From Flavobacterium glaciei (GTDB lineage Bacteria > Bacteroidota > Bacteroidia > Flavobacteriales > Flavobacteriaceae), in the NCBI RefSeq assembly GCF_003350545.1, contig NZ_QQBA01000003.1, positions 1-64,000 of the forward strand: 64,000 nt of DNA, written 5' to 3'. The translations under genes and the position numbers were made by a program. Numbering within the stretch: the first letter of the stretch is position 1; each line of letters opens with the position of its first letter. Below the pieces are notes generated by a model that made no database searches, was not told the DNA's origin, and saw nothing but the letters and a program-made list of their open reading frames with translations. Positions 46,849 through 55,301 of the stretch are shown here, one piece after another.

Positions 46849-47457
46849 TTACTCCATAATCAATCCTTCAATTTCATCTAAATTTGGATTACTAGAATGA
46901 TAGTATTTAAAATTTTCTAAATCATGAAAATATTCTATAACCTTTTCTCTTTGTAGTTTTGTCTTCTTGTTTGAGGTAACTGTTCCATAAGAAGTCCAAG
47001 GATACTCTATGATGTTTTCTGTAAACTTATGTTGAACCGGATTATTGTGGATATAAAAAATAAGTTTTTGGAAGTAAGTTTCTGAATTAACTACTTTTCG
47101 TCTAAAGTTTTTTTCAAATAAACTACCTGTCCTTTTATATCGTTTATTCATCGCTAAAGTATAAGCATTGAATAAATTTGAAAACTGTTTTGAAGCACTA
47201 ACTATTTTTGGCTTATCAGTTGAAGAGTATTCTAATTTTGTACTATCAATTTCTTCAGTTTCTTTGATGTAGACCAAAATGTGAAAATGATTTTTCATCA
47301 AACACCAAGCATAGGTTTCTGCTACGGGGTCAATGTATTTCTCGTATAACCTCAAAAAATGTTTATAGTTCTCTATTTCATAAAACAAATCAATTCCATT
47401 ATTACCTCTGTTGTAAATGTGATAATATTTACCGTTCTCGAGAGGAATTGGATTCAT
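46849..47457 (-). CDS. REP-associated tyrosine transposase (RAYT, IS200-like Y1)
   Basis: This 202-aa HUH single-strand transposase family protein starts YYHIYNRGNNGIDLFYEIENYKHFL-like. It carries the HUH motif in MKNHFHILV and the catalytic Tyr region in LIFYIHNNPVQHKF. RAYTs are domesticated IS200 relatives thought to spread REP palindromes. The gene is bracketed by two matching REP hairpins in direct orientation. It is intact, with all key residues visible. Confidence 0.93.
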   Translation of the reverse strand: MNPIPLENGKYYHIYNRGNNGIDLFYEIENYKHFLRLYEKYIDPVAETYAWCLMKNHFHILVYIKETEEIDSTKLEYSSTDKPKIVSASKQFSNLFNAYTLAMNKRYKRTGSLFEKNFRRKVVNSETYFQKLIFYIHNNPVQHKFTENIIEYPWTSYGTVTSNKKTKLQREKVIEYFHDLENFKYYHSSNPNLDEIEGLIME

Positions 47458-47492
47458 AATGTTTTTTTTAGTTTAAAAACTTCTTCCCTTTT

Positions 47493-47525
47493 AAAGCTTC
47501 CAGCCTTTTGAAGGCTGGAAGCTTT
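47493..47525. repeat. REP hairpin, right copy
   Basis: AAAGCTTCCAGCCTT pairs perfectly with AAGGCTGGAAGCTTT across a TTG loop. Confidence 0.85.
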
Positions 47526-47543
47526 GTTGATTAACAGAATTTT

Positions 47544-48200
47544 CTAATTCTTCAAATCTTTTATCACTTTAAAAGCAACATCAACTTGTTCTTCACTTAC
47601 TAAAATAGTGAATTCGTTTGATGTCGAAATTACCTCGTTGATAATAATTCCTTCCCAAGCCAAACGCTGAAAGATAAAATAGTAAATTCCAGGAACGACA
47701 ATGTTTTCTTTGGGTAATTTTACCGTAATCGAAGCCAGATTGTCTAGTTTCTGAATCAATTTCTCATTTGCAAAATGTTTGTCCACTAAGTGATTGATAC
47801 TGTTACTAACCACAATGTTTGTTTCATTTACACCTCTGGAGGAAGTGTAAAAAATATCTGGCAGTGAATTGATATCGGTAATTAAATCGGCTTGTTTGTT
47901 TAAAACCGTGTCTGACGCAGCAAAAGTATAATCCGTTAACGCAGAACGAACGGTGATTTCCCCGATGTTCTTAATGACTTTATTAATCTTATGATTTAAC
48001 CTGAAATCCAGTTCCTCTGTTAGTCTTTTTAAAGCCATAACAACCGCTCCTTGTTTTACTTCCTTGCCAAATTCACTTTCTAATTCGGTCATTATATTTC
48101 GGGATAATGAGGTCAAATTAATAATGCCTAGTGATAATGCATTCAGTAAAAAAGGCTTTGTTTTAATGTAGTTTTCTACAATGGAAGAAACAGTTTTCAT
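47544..48200 (-). CDS. ACT-domain protein (aspartokinase-like regulatory domain)
   Basis: This 218-aa cytoplasmic protein has an N-terminal half that looks helical, with an HTH-like segment around residues 8-70. The C-terminal half resembles tandem ACT domains of aspartate kinases (LDNLASITVKLPKENIVVPGIYYFIFQRLAWEGIIINEVIST). It has no kinase domain, although such proteins are sometimes annotated as aspartate kinase. I infer amino-acid sensing, with the regulated process unknown. It sits next to yraN on the minus strand. Confidence 0.72.
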   Translation of the reverse strand: MKTVSSIVENYIKTKPFLLNALSLGIINLTSLSRNIMTELESEFGKEVKQGAVVMALKRLTEELDFRLNHKINKVIKNIGEITVRSALTDYTFAASDTVLNKQADLITDINSLPDIFYTSSRGVNETNIVVSNSINHLVDKHFANEKLIQKLDNLASITVKLPKENIVVPGIYYFIFQRLAWEGIIINEVISTSNEFTILVSEEQVDVAFKVIKDLKN

Positions 48201-48308
48201 GATGTGATTTTTTTAGTTGGTTGTTGTTTTACGCGTAGTCAGTGTGTAAATAGGACGCAAATATAAATAAAAAACAATTTGTTACAAATATAACATCGAT
48301 AAAATGCG

Positions 48309-48668
48309 CTAAAAGTGATAAAAAGCATCGATAAGATGCTCAATTACAAAAGATTTCCCTTCTTTATGGATGGCTATTATGTCAAAACGTACTTCAATAT
48401 CCAAATTTCTTTCGTTAACAAAAGCATCCACGGCTTTTACAAGAAGTTGGATTTTTTTTGGTTTTACAAAATCCTGAGGCAAACCAAATTCTAACGAAGA
48501 ACGGGTTTTGACCTCAACTATAGCAAGTGTATTTCCTTTTTGGGCAATAATGTCTATTTCTGCTTTTTGGAAAGTCCAGTTGGTTTGCAAAATAGTGTAT
48601 CCGTCTTTCTGCAAAAATTCGACTGCCATTTCTTCTCCAAGTTTTCCGAGTTCGTTGTGTTCCGCCAT
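48309..48668 (-). CDS. YraN family (UPF0102) nuclease-like protein
   Basis: This 119-aa protein has the restriction-endonuclease-like fold. The signatures are LGKLGEEMAVEFLQKDGY, NWTFQKAEIDIIAQ and IVEVKTRSSLEFG, which supply the D...ExK metal site. The family is widespread, often beside ribonuclease HII or Dpr genes, and its role is unsettled. The length is normal. It is separated from the LD-carboxypeptidase gene by a GTTTAAG-type repeat. Confidence 0.92.
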   Translation of the reverse strand: MAEHNELGKLGEEMAVEFLQKDGYTILQTNWTFQKAEIDIIAQKGNTLAIVEVKTRSSLEFGLPQDFVKPKKIQLLVKAVDAFVNERNLDIEVRFDIIAIHKEGKSFVIEHLIDAFYHF

Positions 48669-48736
48669 TCAAAAATTTTGTTTTAAGTTTAAGGTTTCAA
48701 GTTTTTAAACTTCTGCAATCTTAAATTGAATTGTCT

Positions 48737-49738
48737 TTATTCAAAAACCAACGTACTGCATTTTTCATTGACATTTAAAGTGACATTATTCCCTAAAATC
48801 AATGCTCTATTATCTTGAATATGACCTGCAGGAAAATTATATAACACGGGAATATTGTATTTTTTAGTAACATCCTCAATAATTTCAATGGCATTTTTAC
48901 CCCACGGAATATCATTATCTTTCATTTTTGTCATGGAACCCACAACAATTCCCTTGATACTTTCTAAACAACCGTTTCTTTTTAAGTTCATCATCATGCG
49001 GTCTACATGATACAAGTATTCGTCTAAATCTTCGATAAACAAGATTTTATCCGTACAATCAATCGCGGATGGAGAACCAAACAAACTGTATAGAATCGAT
49101 AAATTACCGCCCACTAATTCTCCTGTGGCTTTCCCGGGTCTGTTCATCAGGAAAGGATCTATTTCGTAAGACAATTTTTCGCCAAATAAAGCAATGCGCA
49201 ATGTTTCTATGGCTTGTGGTGTTGCTCTTGGAGCGGTTATCGGCATTATTCCGTGAATGGATTTGTAACCCATTGTGTTCAAATGATTGTGTAAAACTGT
49301 CACATCGCTGAAACCTACAATCCATTTCGGATTTTTTTTGAAGGCAGTAAAATCCAGTAAATCAATCATTCGTACGGTTCCATATCCGCCTTTTACACAC
49401 CATATTGCTTTAATATTTGGATTGTCTAATTGTTGCTGAAAATCGGCGGCACGTTGTTCGTCGGTTCCGGCTAATTGATTGTTGTCTAAACCTATTGTAC
49501 TTCCAATAACTACTTCTAAACCCCAACTTTTCAATAAAGCAATAGCGGGTTTCAAGTTGTCATCTGTGTTTTTTCTGGCTGTTGCCAAAATTGCTACGGT
49601 ATCTCCTTTTTGTAAACTTGGCGGTGTAATCATGTTTTTTTGGGCTTGGCTGTTAAAAGATTGTAAAACAAAAATAAGCAATAGAAATTGATATAATATA
49701 GGAAGGCGTGTTGTAACAGTTGATCGGTTTTTGTTCAT
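48737..49738 (-). CDS. LD-carboxypeptidase (S66 family)
   Basis: ATG 49738 gives 333 aa with a signal peptide (MNKNRSTVTTRLPILYQFLLLIFVLQSFNSQAQ). An upstream frame to 49834 was rejected, because the promoter box lies inside it. The S66 signatures are WCVKGGYGTVR, IVGFSDVTVLH (nucleophile Ser in GFSD), VGGNLSILYSLFGSP and FPAGHIQDN (His). It trims the terminal D-alanine from tetrapeptides of peptidoglycan. The signal suggests a periplasmic location, whereas the E. coli enzyme is cytoplasmic. Confidence 0.92.
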   Translation of the reverse strand: MNKNRSTVTTRLPILYQFLLLIFVLQSFNSQAQKNMITPPSLQKGDTVAILATARKNTDDNLKPAIALLKSWGLEVVIGSTIGLDNNQLAGTDEQRAADFQQQLDNPNIKAIWCVKGGYGTVRMIDLLDFTAFKKNPKWIVGFSDVTVLHNHLNTMGYKSIHGIMPITAPRATPQAIETLRIALFGEKLSYEIDPFLMNRPGKATGELVGGNLSILYSLFGSPSAIDCTDKILFIEDLDEYLYHVDRMMMNLKRNGCLESIKGIVVGSMTKMKDNDIPWGKNAIEIIEDVTKKYNIPVLYNFPAGHIQDNRALILGNNVTLNVNEKCSTLVFE

Positions 49739-49792
49739 GCTTGAATACTTTTCAGAAAAAATTCTAACGGTAAGGTCTTTGAAAGATAAAAA

Positions 49793-49800
49793 CAAAGATA
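49793..49800 (-). promoter_or_regulatory. -7 promoter box of the LD-carboxypeptidase gene
   Basis: TATCTTTG on the minus strand, 55 bp before ATG 49738. Confidence 0.5.
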
Positions 49801-49894
49801 GACAATTAGAAAATAATTCTAAGTTCAGGTTCAAATGACTATTTTTACAATAATCTGATTTTTAAAATAGAATCTAATTAATTACTGGAAATAA

Positions 49895-51013
49895 ATGACA
49901 CTTATGAGAATTACCCACTGGATATTGGTTCTTTTTTTATTTTTTCCAATAGTAAGTTCTACTGCACAGCAGAAAAAATATGTTATTCACACCGTTGCGT
50001 TTTATAATTTCGAAAATCTTTTTGATACGATAAATGATCCTGATACTTTTGATGAAGAATGGACTCCAAAGGGACTACAGCGTTGGACTTATGATAAATA
50101 TGAAAAGAAACTGGGGAATTTAGCCCGTGTTTTATCTGAAATTGGCTCTGCGGAAAACACTGATTCACCTACATTTATTGGCGGATGCGAAATAGAAAAC
50201 CGAGGTGTTTTGGAAGATTTAGTCAAACAACCCAAACTAATCGAGAAAGACTTCGGAATCATCCATTTTGATTCTCCTGACAAAAGAGGAATTGATGTGG
50301 CACTGTTGTATCAAAAAAAGAAATTTCAGCCCACGAGTTATAGCAATATTCCATTATACATTTATAAACAAGGAAGCACTGCGAACGAAAGTTCCAAGGC
50401 CAGTTCCGAAGAAAAAATAGATGATGAATTACAAATAAGTTCCAAAAATTATCGAGTTTACACACGTGATCAGCTTTTAGTTACTGGATTTCTGGATGGA
50501 GAGGAAATTAATCTTATCGTTAATCACTGGCCGTCGCGTTCAGGAGGCGAAAAAAAATCTAGTCCGTTTCGCGAAGCCGCCGGTGCATTAAACCGAAAAA
50601 TAATTGACTCTTTACAACGAATAAATCCAAATGCAAAAGTGATTACTTTGGGTGATTTTAATGATGGACCGTATAATAAAAGCGTCAAAATAGGGCTTGG
50701 CGCCAAAGCAAAAAAGACTGAGGTGCTTCCGTTTGGAATTTACAATCCATTCGAAGAAATGGCCAAAAAGGGATTGGGAACCATCGCATTTCGGGATGCC
50801 TGGGATATTTTTGATCAAATAATGGTTTCCGAAACCTTACTGCAAACGGATTATTCGAGTTTTCGATATTGGAAAGCAGGAATTTACAATAAGTCCTTCC
50901 TAATACAAAACAGCGGACAATATAAAGGATATCCACTGCGTCATTCCACTACCGAAATAGGATTTAGTGACCATTTTCCGGTCTATATCTATTTGATTAA
51001 AGAAAAAAGATAA
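49895..51013 (+). CDS. Endonuclease/exonuclease/phosphatase family secreted protein
   Basis: This 372-aa protein has a signal peptide (about 1-25, ends SSTAQ). It has the DNase I-like fold motifs FYNFENLFDTINDPDTFDEEW, IGGCEIENRGVLEDL (Glu metal ligand), NLIVNHWPSRSGG and TLGDFNDGP, with a final SDHFPVYIY His. Bacteroidetes members of this type are exported and often near DUF5689 proteins. They may process extracellular nucleic acids or phosphoesters. The substrate is unknown. The start may also be ATG 49904. Confidence 0.9.
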   Translation: MTLMRITHWILVLFLFFPIVSSTAQQKKYVIHTVAFYNFENLFDTINDPDTFDEEWTPKGLQRWTYDKYEKKLGNLARVLSEIGSAENTDSPTFIGGCEIENRGVLEDLVKQPKLIEKDFGIIHFDSPDKRGIDVALLYQKKKFQPTSYSNIPLYIYKQGSTANESSKASSEEKIDDELQISSKNYRVYTRDQLLVTGFLDGEEINLIVNHWPSRSGGEKKSSPFREAAGALNRKIIDSLQRINPNAKVITLGDFNDGPYNKSVKIGLGAKAKKTEVLPFGIYNPFEEMAKKGLGTIAFRDAWDIFDQIMVSETLLQTDYSSFRYWKAGIYNKSFLIQNSGQYKGYPLRHSTTEIGFSDHFPVYIYLIKEKR

Positions 51014-51021
51014 TAAGCACT

Positions 51022-51105
51022 CAGGTTCCATGCTATTGAGAAAATTATTATGTTCTATAATTTAAAATCTTAGTACCTTAGTAGCATAGAAACTTTGAAC
51101 CTCAG
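51022..51105. repeat. Inverted repeat around AGGTTCCATGCTAT
   Basis: AGGTTCCATGCTAT is mirrored by TAGCATAGAAACTTTGAACCT with an AT-rich interior. It fills the gap before haaO. Confidence 0.6.
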
Positions 51106-51110
51106 AAAAA

Positions 51111-51650
51111 ATGGCAATTGCAAAACCTTTCAACCTCAATAAATGGATTGACGAAAATCGTCATCTGCTCAAACCGCCTGTAGGAAATAGAAATTTGTAC
51201 AGAGAGTCCGGTGATTATATTGTGATGATTGTTGCCGGTCCAAACGCTCGAAAAGACTATCATTATAACGAAACCGAAGAGTTGTTTTACCAATTAGAAG
51301 GCTCTATAAAAGTGATTATTCAAGAGGACGGTGAGCGTAAAGAAATGGAATTACATCCTGGGGATATGTATCTCAATCCTGCCAAAATTCCGCATTCTCC
51401 GGTACGTTCGGAAGGATCTATTGGACTTGTCATCGAACGTAAAAGAGCTGGACAAGGATATTCAGATGGTTTATTGTGGTTTTGCGATAACTGCAATCAC
51501 AAGCTGCACGAGGTTTATTTTGAATTGCATAATATCGAGAATGATTTCTTGCCTCATTTCGAACATTTCTATAATTCGGAACACTTGAGAACCTGCGAAA
51601 AATGTGGAACTGTAATGGAAACGGACCCTCGATTTGTTGCCAAAAAATAA
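51111..51650 (+). CDS. haaO: 3-hydroxyanthranilate 3,4-dioxygenase
   Basis: This iron-dependent cupin enzyme of 179 aa opens the ring of 3-hydroxyanthranilate in the kynurenine pathway. The iron ligands His51, Glu57 and His95 sit at exactly the family positions (YHYNETEELF and PHSPVRS). A C-terminal rubredoxin-like pair of CxxC motifs (CDNC and CEKC) is typical of the bacterial form. No other kynurenine gene (kmo, kynU) is in the window. An ALDH gene follows 182 bp downstream. Confidence 0.96.
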   Translation: MAIAKPFNLNKWIDENRHLLKPPVGNRNLYRESGDYIVMIVAGPNARKDYHYNETEELFYQLEGSIKVIIQEDGERKEMELHPGDMYLNPAKIPHSPVRSEGSIGLVIERKRAGQGYSDGLLWFCDNCNHKLHEVYFELHNIENDFLPHFEHFYNSEHLRTCEKCGTVMETDPRFVAKK

Positions 51651-51658
51651 TTTTCAGG

Positions 51659-51745
51659 AGCTCATCCTGCTATCCGCTGTATCTTTAATAGTCCTCGTAA
51701 GAAACACTAACTGTAAAGGATGCCGCTTCGATCAGGGCTAAAAAA
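51659..51745. repeat. REP-like element
   Basis: GAGCTCATCCTGCTATCCGC and GGATGCCGCTTCGATCAGGG are arranged around an AT-rich interior. It is the same family style as 8191-8250. Confidence 0.55.
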
Positions 51746-51832
51746 TGAAAATATAAGTTGTAATGTTTAGTTTTTAACCTCAAATCAATATATTTGTAAA
51801 AAAATATAACAATTTTTAATAAAAAAGTTACA

Positions 51833-53386
51833 ATGATAACAATAGCAGATCAATTTGGAATGAAAGAAGCATTGGCGCAATTGGGTGTAAAAGCCATAAA
51901 TGAAGGAACGTCAACCGGGATAAACCATTTTTCAAACGGGGAAATTCTTGAAAGTTATTCACCAGTTGACGGTCAGCTAATCGGTAGTGTAAAAACAACT
52001 ACGGCTGCTGATTATGAAAAAGTAATGCAAACCGCTACCGAGGCTTTTAAAACTTTCAAAGTAATGCCTGCGCCACAACGTGGTGAAATCGTGCGTCAGT
52101 TTGGTGAAAAATTACGTAAAAACAAAGAAGCTTTAGGCAAATTAGTTTCCTACGAAATGGGGAAATCATTGCAAGAAGGATATGGCGAAGTTCAGGAAAT
52201 GATTGACATCTGTGATTTTGCAGTAGGACTATCGCGTCAATTACATGGGTTAACAATGCACTCTGAACGTCCAGGACATAGAATGTATGAGCAATATCAT
52301 CCTATGGGTGTCGTGGGAATCATTTCGGCCTTCAATTTTCCAGTTGCCGTTTGGGCTTGGAACACGGCTTTGGCTTGGATTTGTGGCGATGTTTGTGTTT
52401 GGAAACCATCTGAAAAAACACCACTTTGCGGAATTGCCTGTCAAAATATTATTGCCGAAGTAATTAAAGAAAATAACCTTCCTGAAGGAATTTCTTGTTT
52501 GATAAATGGAGATTATAAAGTGGGCGAAATGATGACTAACGACAAGCGTGTGCCATTAATTTCTGCAACGGGTTCTACTCGTATGGGGAAAATTGTTGCG
52601 CAAGCAGTTGCAGGTCGTCTAGGAAAATCATTATTGGAATTAGGCGGAAACAATGCCATCATTGTAACTCCGGATGCTGATATCAAAATGACGGTTATTG
52701 GTGCTGTTTTTGGTGCGGTAGGAACGGCAGGACAACGTTGTACATCTACACGTCGTTTGATTATTCATGAAAGTATTTACGATAAAGTAAAAGATGCAAT
52801 TGTATCGGCTTACAAACAACTACGTATTGGAAATCCTTTGGATGAAAATAACCATGTAGGTCCTGTAATTGATACACATGCTGTAGAAATGTACAATAAA
52901 GCATTAGAAAAAGTTGTTGCTGAAGGTGGAAAAATCCTCGTGGAAGGAGGCGTGCTTTCTGGTGAAGGATTTGAAAGTGGTTGCTACGTAAAACCAGCAA
53001 TTGCAGAAGCTGAAAATTCTTTTGAGATCGTGCAACACGAAACTTTTGCGCCTGTTTTATATTTATTAAAATATTCAGGAACTGTGGAGAATGCTATCGC
53101 AATTCAAAACGGAGTAGCACAAGGATTATCATCTGCTATTATGACAAACAATTTGCGTGAAGCAGAACTTTTCCTATCTGTTGTAGGTTCTGATTGTGGA
53201 ATTGCAAACGTAAACATAGGAACTTCGGGAGCAGAAATTGGAGGCGCTTTTGGTGGTGAAAAAGAAACTGGTGGTGGAAGAGAATCAGGTTCTGATGCTT
53301 GGAAAGTGTATATGAGAAGACAAACGAATACGATTAATTACACTACAAGTCTACCCTTGGCACAAGGAATCAAATTTGATTTGTAG
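51833..53386 (+). CDS. Aldehyde dehydrogenase, ALDH7 type (alpha-aminoadipic semialdehyde-like)
   Basis: This 517-aa NAD-dependent aldehyde dehydrogenase has a catalytic Cys in GTAGQRCTSTRR. The general-base Glu is in LLELGGNN and the nucleotide site is SATGSTRMGK. GGAFGGEKETGGGRESGSDAWK is characteristic of the ALDH7/AmaB group, which oxidises alpha-aminoadipic semialdehyde in lysine breakdown. Its last 17 codons and stop are duplicated downstream at 55229-55282, so the present 3' end probably came with an inserted element. The protein itself is intact. Confidence 0.93.
   Translation: MITIADQFGMKEALAQLGVKAINEGTSTGINHFSNGEILESYSPVDGQLIGSVKTTTAADYEKVMQTATEAFKTFKVMPAPQRGEIVRQFGEKLRKNKEALGKLVSYEMGKSLQEGYGEVQEMIDICDFAVGLSRQLHGLTMHSERPGHRMYEQYHPMGVVGIISAFNFPVAVWAWNTALAWICGDVCVWKPSEKTPLCGIACQNIIAEVIKENNLPEGISCLINGDYKVGEMMTNDKRVPLISATGSTRMGKIVAQAVAGRLGKSLLELGGNNAIIVTPDADIKMTVIGAVFGAVGTAGQRCTSTRRLIIHESIYDKVKDAIVSAYKQLRIGNPLDENNHVGPVIDTHAVEMYNKALEKVVAEGGKILVEGGVLSGEGFESGCYVKPAIAEAENSFEIVQHETFAPVLYLLKYSGTVENAIAIQNGVAQGLSSAIMTNNLREAELFLSVVGSDCGIANVNIGTSGAEIGGAFGGEKETGGGRESGSDAWKVYMRRQTNTINYTTSLPLAQGIKFDL
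53342..53386 (+). repeat. Direct repeat (att-like), left copy within the ALDH gene end
   Basis: This 45-bp stretch, from ACTACAAGTCTACCC to GATTTGTAG, is identical to 55238-55282. The two copies start 1896 bp apart and flank the HipA-like/HIRAN pair. Confidence 0.92.
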
Positions 53387-53414
53387 TAATATAGTTAACA
53401 ATAAATTTATATTT

Positions 53415-53449
53415 AAACGCTTTGTCTTATTTAGATAAAGCGTTTTTTT
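53415..53449 (+). terminator. Terminator after the left ALDH end
   Basis: AAACGCTTT (53415-53423) and AAAGCGTTT (53437-53445) pair and are followed by Ts. It differs from the terminator that follows the right copy, as expected if it belongs to the insert. Confidence 0.75.
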
Positions 53450-53472
53450 ATAAATTAGACAAAAAAATATTA

Positions 53473-54558
53473 ATGGCCAATTTAGGAGCAACATTTACAG
53501 ATATTTCAGGGTGGCATAAAAATGTTCATTACAGTACTGGAGGCACTCGAAGTAAATACATTGCTTTGCACCCCGACACAAATGAAGAGTATTTTTTTAA
53601 AGGATCAAAAGAAACACCTCAAGGAGAAATTCGCTATCCAACAGAGTTTTGGTCTGAAATTGTTTCTTCTAAAATTGGTCAATTTTTAGGTTTTCCAATG
53701 TTAGATTATAATATTGCTTATGACAGTAAGCATAAACAAAAAATAGGTTGTATTTCAAAGTCAATGGTTTTAAATTCGAAAAATAAATTGACGGAAGGGG
53801 TTGCTTATTTGACTGGTTTTAATTCAAAATACATTCCAAGTCAGGATAAAAAGGGTTATACATTTCAATTTATTTGTAATGCGTTGAATAAATTTTATTT
53901 AGGAGGTCATATTGATAATATTATTGAAATTATTGTTTTTGATTGTATAATTGGAAATTCTGACAGGCATCAAGAAAATTGGGGTACAATTGCTTACTAT
54001 CAAGAAATATTTGACACTATTGAAAGAGATTTTAAAAGTAATAAAATAGGTTTTTTTGGAAAAATCAAAAACAACTTCAATAAATTATTGGGAGAAATGT
54101 TAGTCCAAAAACACAATACTAACAATAAACTTAGTAAATCAGATTTAATTGCACAGGCAGATTTAGCCCCTCATAAATTTGCCCCCATTTATGATAGCGG
54201 TTGTTGTTTAGGAAGAGAACATACAGATGAAAAAGTTTTAAAAATGCTTGGTGATTCTCAAATGATAGAAGCATATGTTAGAAAGGGTGAGTCTGAGATT
54301 CATTGGGAAGGGAATACTAAAAAAAGGAAGCATTTTGAACTTATAGAATTATTGCTAGAATACTATCCAGCTGAAACGAAAAGATTTATAGGTAGAGTTA
54401 TGGAGAAATATAACTCCGATGCAATAGAAGATATAATTGAAAAAATTGATATAAATGTTCCAACGGATTTAATTAACTTTAAATTATCGGTTACAAGAAA
54501 ACAATTGATGTTTAAATTGGTAACTTTGCGCATTGAAAAATTAATCAAATATTTATGA
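53473..54558 (+). CDS. HipA-like serine/threonine kinase core
   Basis: ATG 53473 (361 aa) is preferred, because a start at TTG 53422 would lie inside the terminator. HipA-kinase features are ATP-site Lys43 in EYFFKGS, a Glu in the following helix (EFWSEI), catalytic loop FDCIIGNSDRHQENWG (Asp164, Asn169) and metal-binding APIYDSG (Asp241). The N-terminal subdomain that full HipA carries before the kinase is absent, as in HipT of HipBST systems. No HipB-like HTH gene is near. The partner gene overlaps the stop as ATGA. Toxin or defence activity is inferred. Confidence 0.82.
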   Translation: MANLGATFTDISGWHKNVHYSTGGTRSKYIALHPDTNEEYFFKGSKETPQGEIRYPTEFWSEIVSSKIGQFLGFPMLDYNIAYDSKHKQKIGCISKSMVLNSKNKLTEGVAYLTGFNSKYIPSQDKKGYTFQFICNALNKFYLGGHIDNIIEIIVFDCIIGNSDRHQENWGTIAYYQEIFDTIERDFKSNKIGFFGKIKNNFNKLLGEMLVQKHNTNNKLSKSDLIAQADLAPHKFAPIYDSGCCLGREHTDEKVLKMLGDSQMIEAYVRKGESEIHWEGNTKKRKHFELIELLLEYYPAETKRFIGRVMEKYNSDAIEDIIEKIDINVPTDLINFKLSVTRKQLMFKLVTLRIEKLIKYL

Positions 54559-55214
54559 AAGCAATAGGAAACATACACCTTATCTGGAGACCAGGTAAAG
54601 GCAGTAGAAGAATTTCTGTTGGTACTATTAAAAAAAGTGCCTCGGAAGGAATCCGCTTTCAATATAATCAGGATGGAGTTGAAGAAGCTAAGAAGTTAGG
54701 TTTTGTACATTACGAAGGCTTTCCGGACACAAGTAAAGATAAAATTTATACGGAAAATGTAATTGAAATTTTTGGTCAAAGATTAATGCGTAGTGAGAGA
54801 CCTGATTTACAAGATTTTTATGATTTTTGGAATATTGATTTAAGTAAAAAAGAAGATAAGTATTACATGTTAGCTTTTACTCAAGGACTATTACCGACAG
54901 ATAATTTTGAGTTTTTGGCTCATTTTAACCCTGTAGAAAATTTATCCTTTGTTACGGAAATAACTAATTTATTGGAAAGTCAAATACCTTCAGACAAGGT
55001 TGCGGTTGGAGATGTTTTAAGATATGAATTAGAACCGAATAATCAATACGATAATAAAGCTGTAAAAGTGTTCAAAGAAGATTTATATCTTGGACGTATT
55101 AAACTAATTCACTGTATTGTATTCCATAAAACAAGTAAGCAATTTGATTTAATCGTTCAAGGAACTGAAAAAAATGGCGTATTAAAACGAATTTTCGTTA
55201 AAGCAAGTCTTTAA
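54555..55214 (+). CDS. HIRAN-domain protein with HipA-N-like front half
   Basis: This 219-aa protein has residues 1-58 (HLIWRPGKGSRRISVGTIK... FQYNQDGVEEAKKLGF... GFPD) that resemble the HipA N-terminal coupling subdomain, with a G-T-I strand, a F-x-Y strand and a terminal FPD. Residues about 148-190 (VGDVLRYELEPNNQYDNKAVKVF...LGRI) match HIRAN, a domain that binds DNA ends in helicase-like proteins. The 4-bp overlap with the kinase gene implies coupled translation. By analogy with HipS it may restrain the kinase, with HIRAN acting as a sensor. This is inference. Confidence 0.78.
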   Translation: MKAIGNIHLIWRPGKGSRRISVGTIKKSASEGIRFQYNQDGVEEAKKLGFVHYEGFPDTSKDKIYTENVIEIFGQRLMRSERPDLQDFYDFWNIDLSKKEDKYYMLAFTQGLLPTDNFEFLAHFNPVENLSFVTEITNLLESQIPSDKVAVGDVLRYELEPNNQYDNKAVKVFKEDLYLGRIKLIHCIVFHKTSKQFDLIVQGTEKNGVLKRIFVKASL

Positions 55215-55228
55215 TGTGTATTTTCAGA

Positions 55229-55282
55229 ATCAACTATACTACAAGTCTACCCTTGGCACAAGGAATCAAATTTGATTTGTAG
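55229..55282 (+). pseudogene. Displaced 3' end of the ALDH gene (right att-like copy)
   Basis: The 18 codons read INYTTSLPLAQGIKFDL and stop, identical in protein to the ALDH C-terminus. The first three codons differ synonymously (ATC AAC TAT against ATT AAT TAC) and the other 45 bp are identical. It is followed by a strong terminator. It probably is the original gene end, cut off when the kinase/HIRAN module inserted. Confidence 0.88.
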
Positions 55283-55301
55283 CTACAAAATAGAATAAAC
55301 T

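Noticed and set aside
47544-48200. A full aspartate kinase
   Set aside because: Only ACT-like regulatory sequence is present. The kinase domain is missing and the protein is 218 aa.
53422-53472. An upstream TTG start for the HipA-like kinase
   Set aside because: The added codons fall inside a terminator hairpin and add no kinase feature. ATG 53473 is better.
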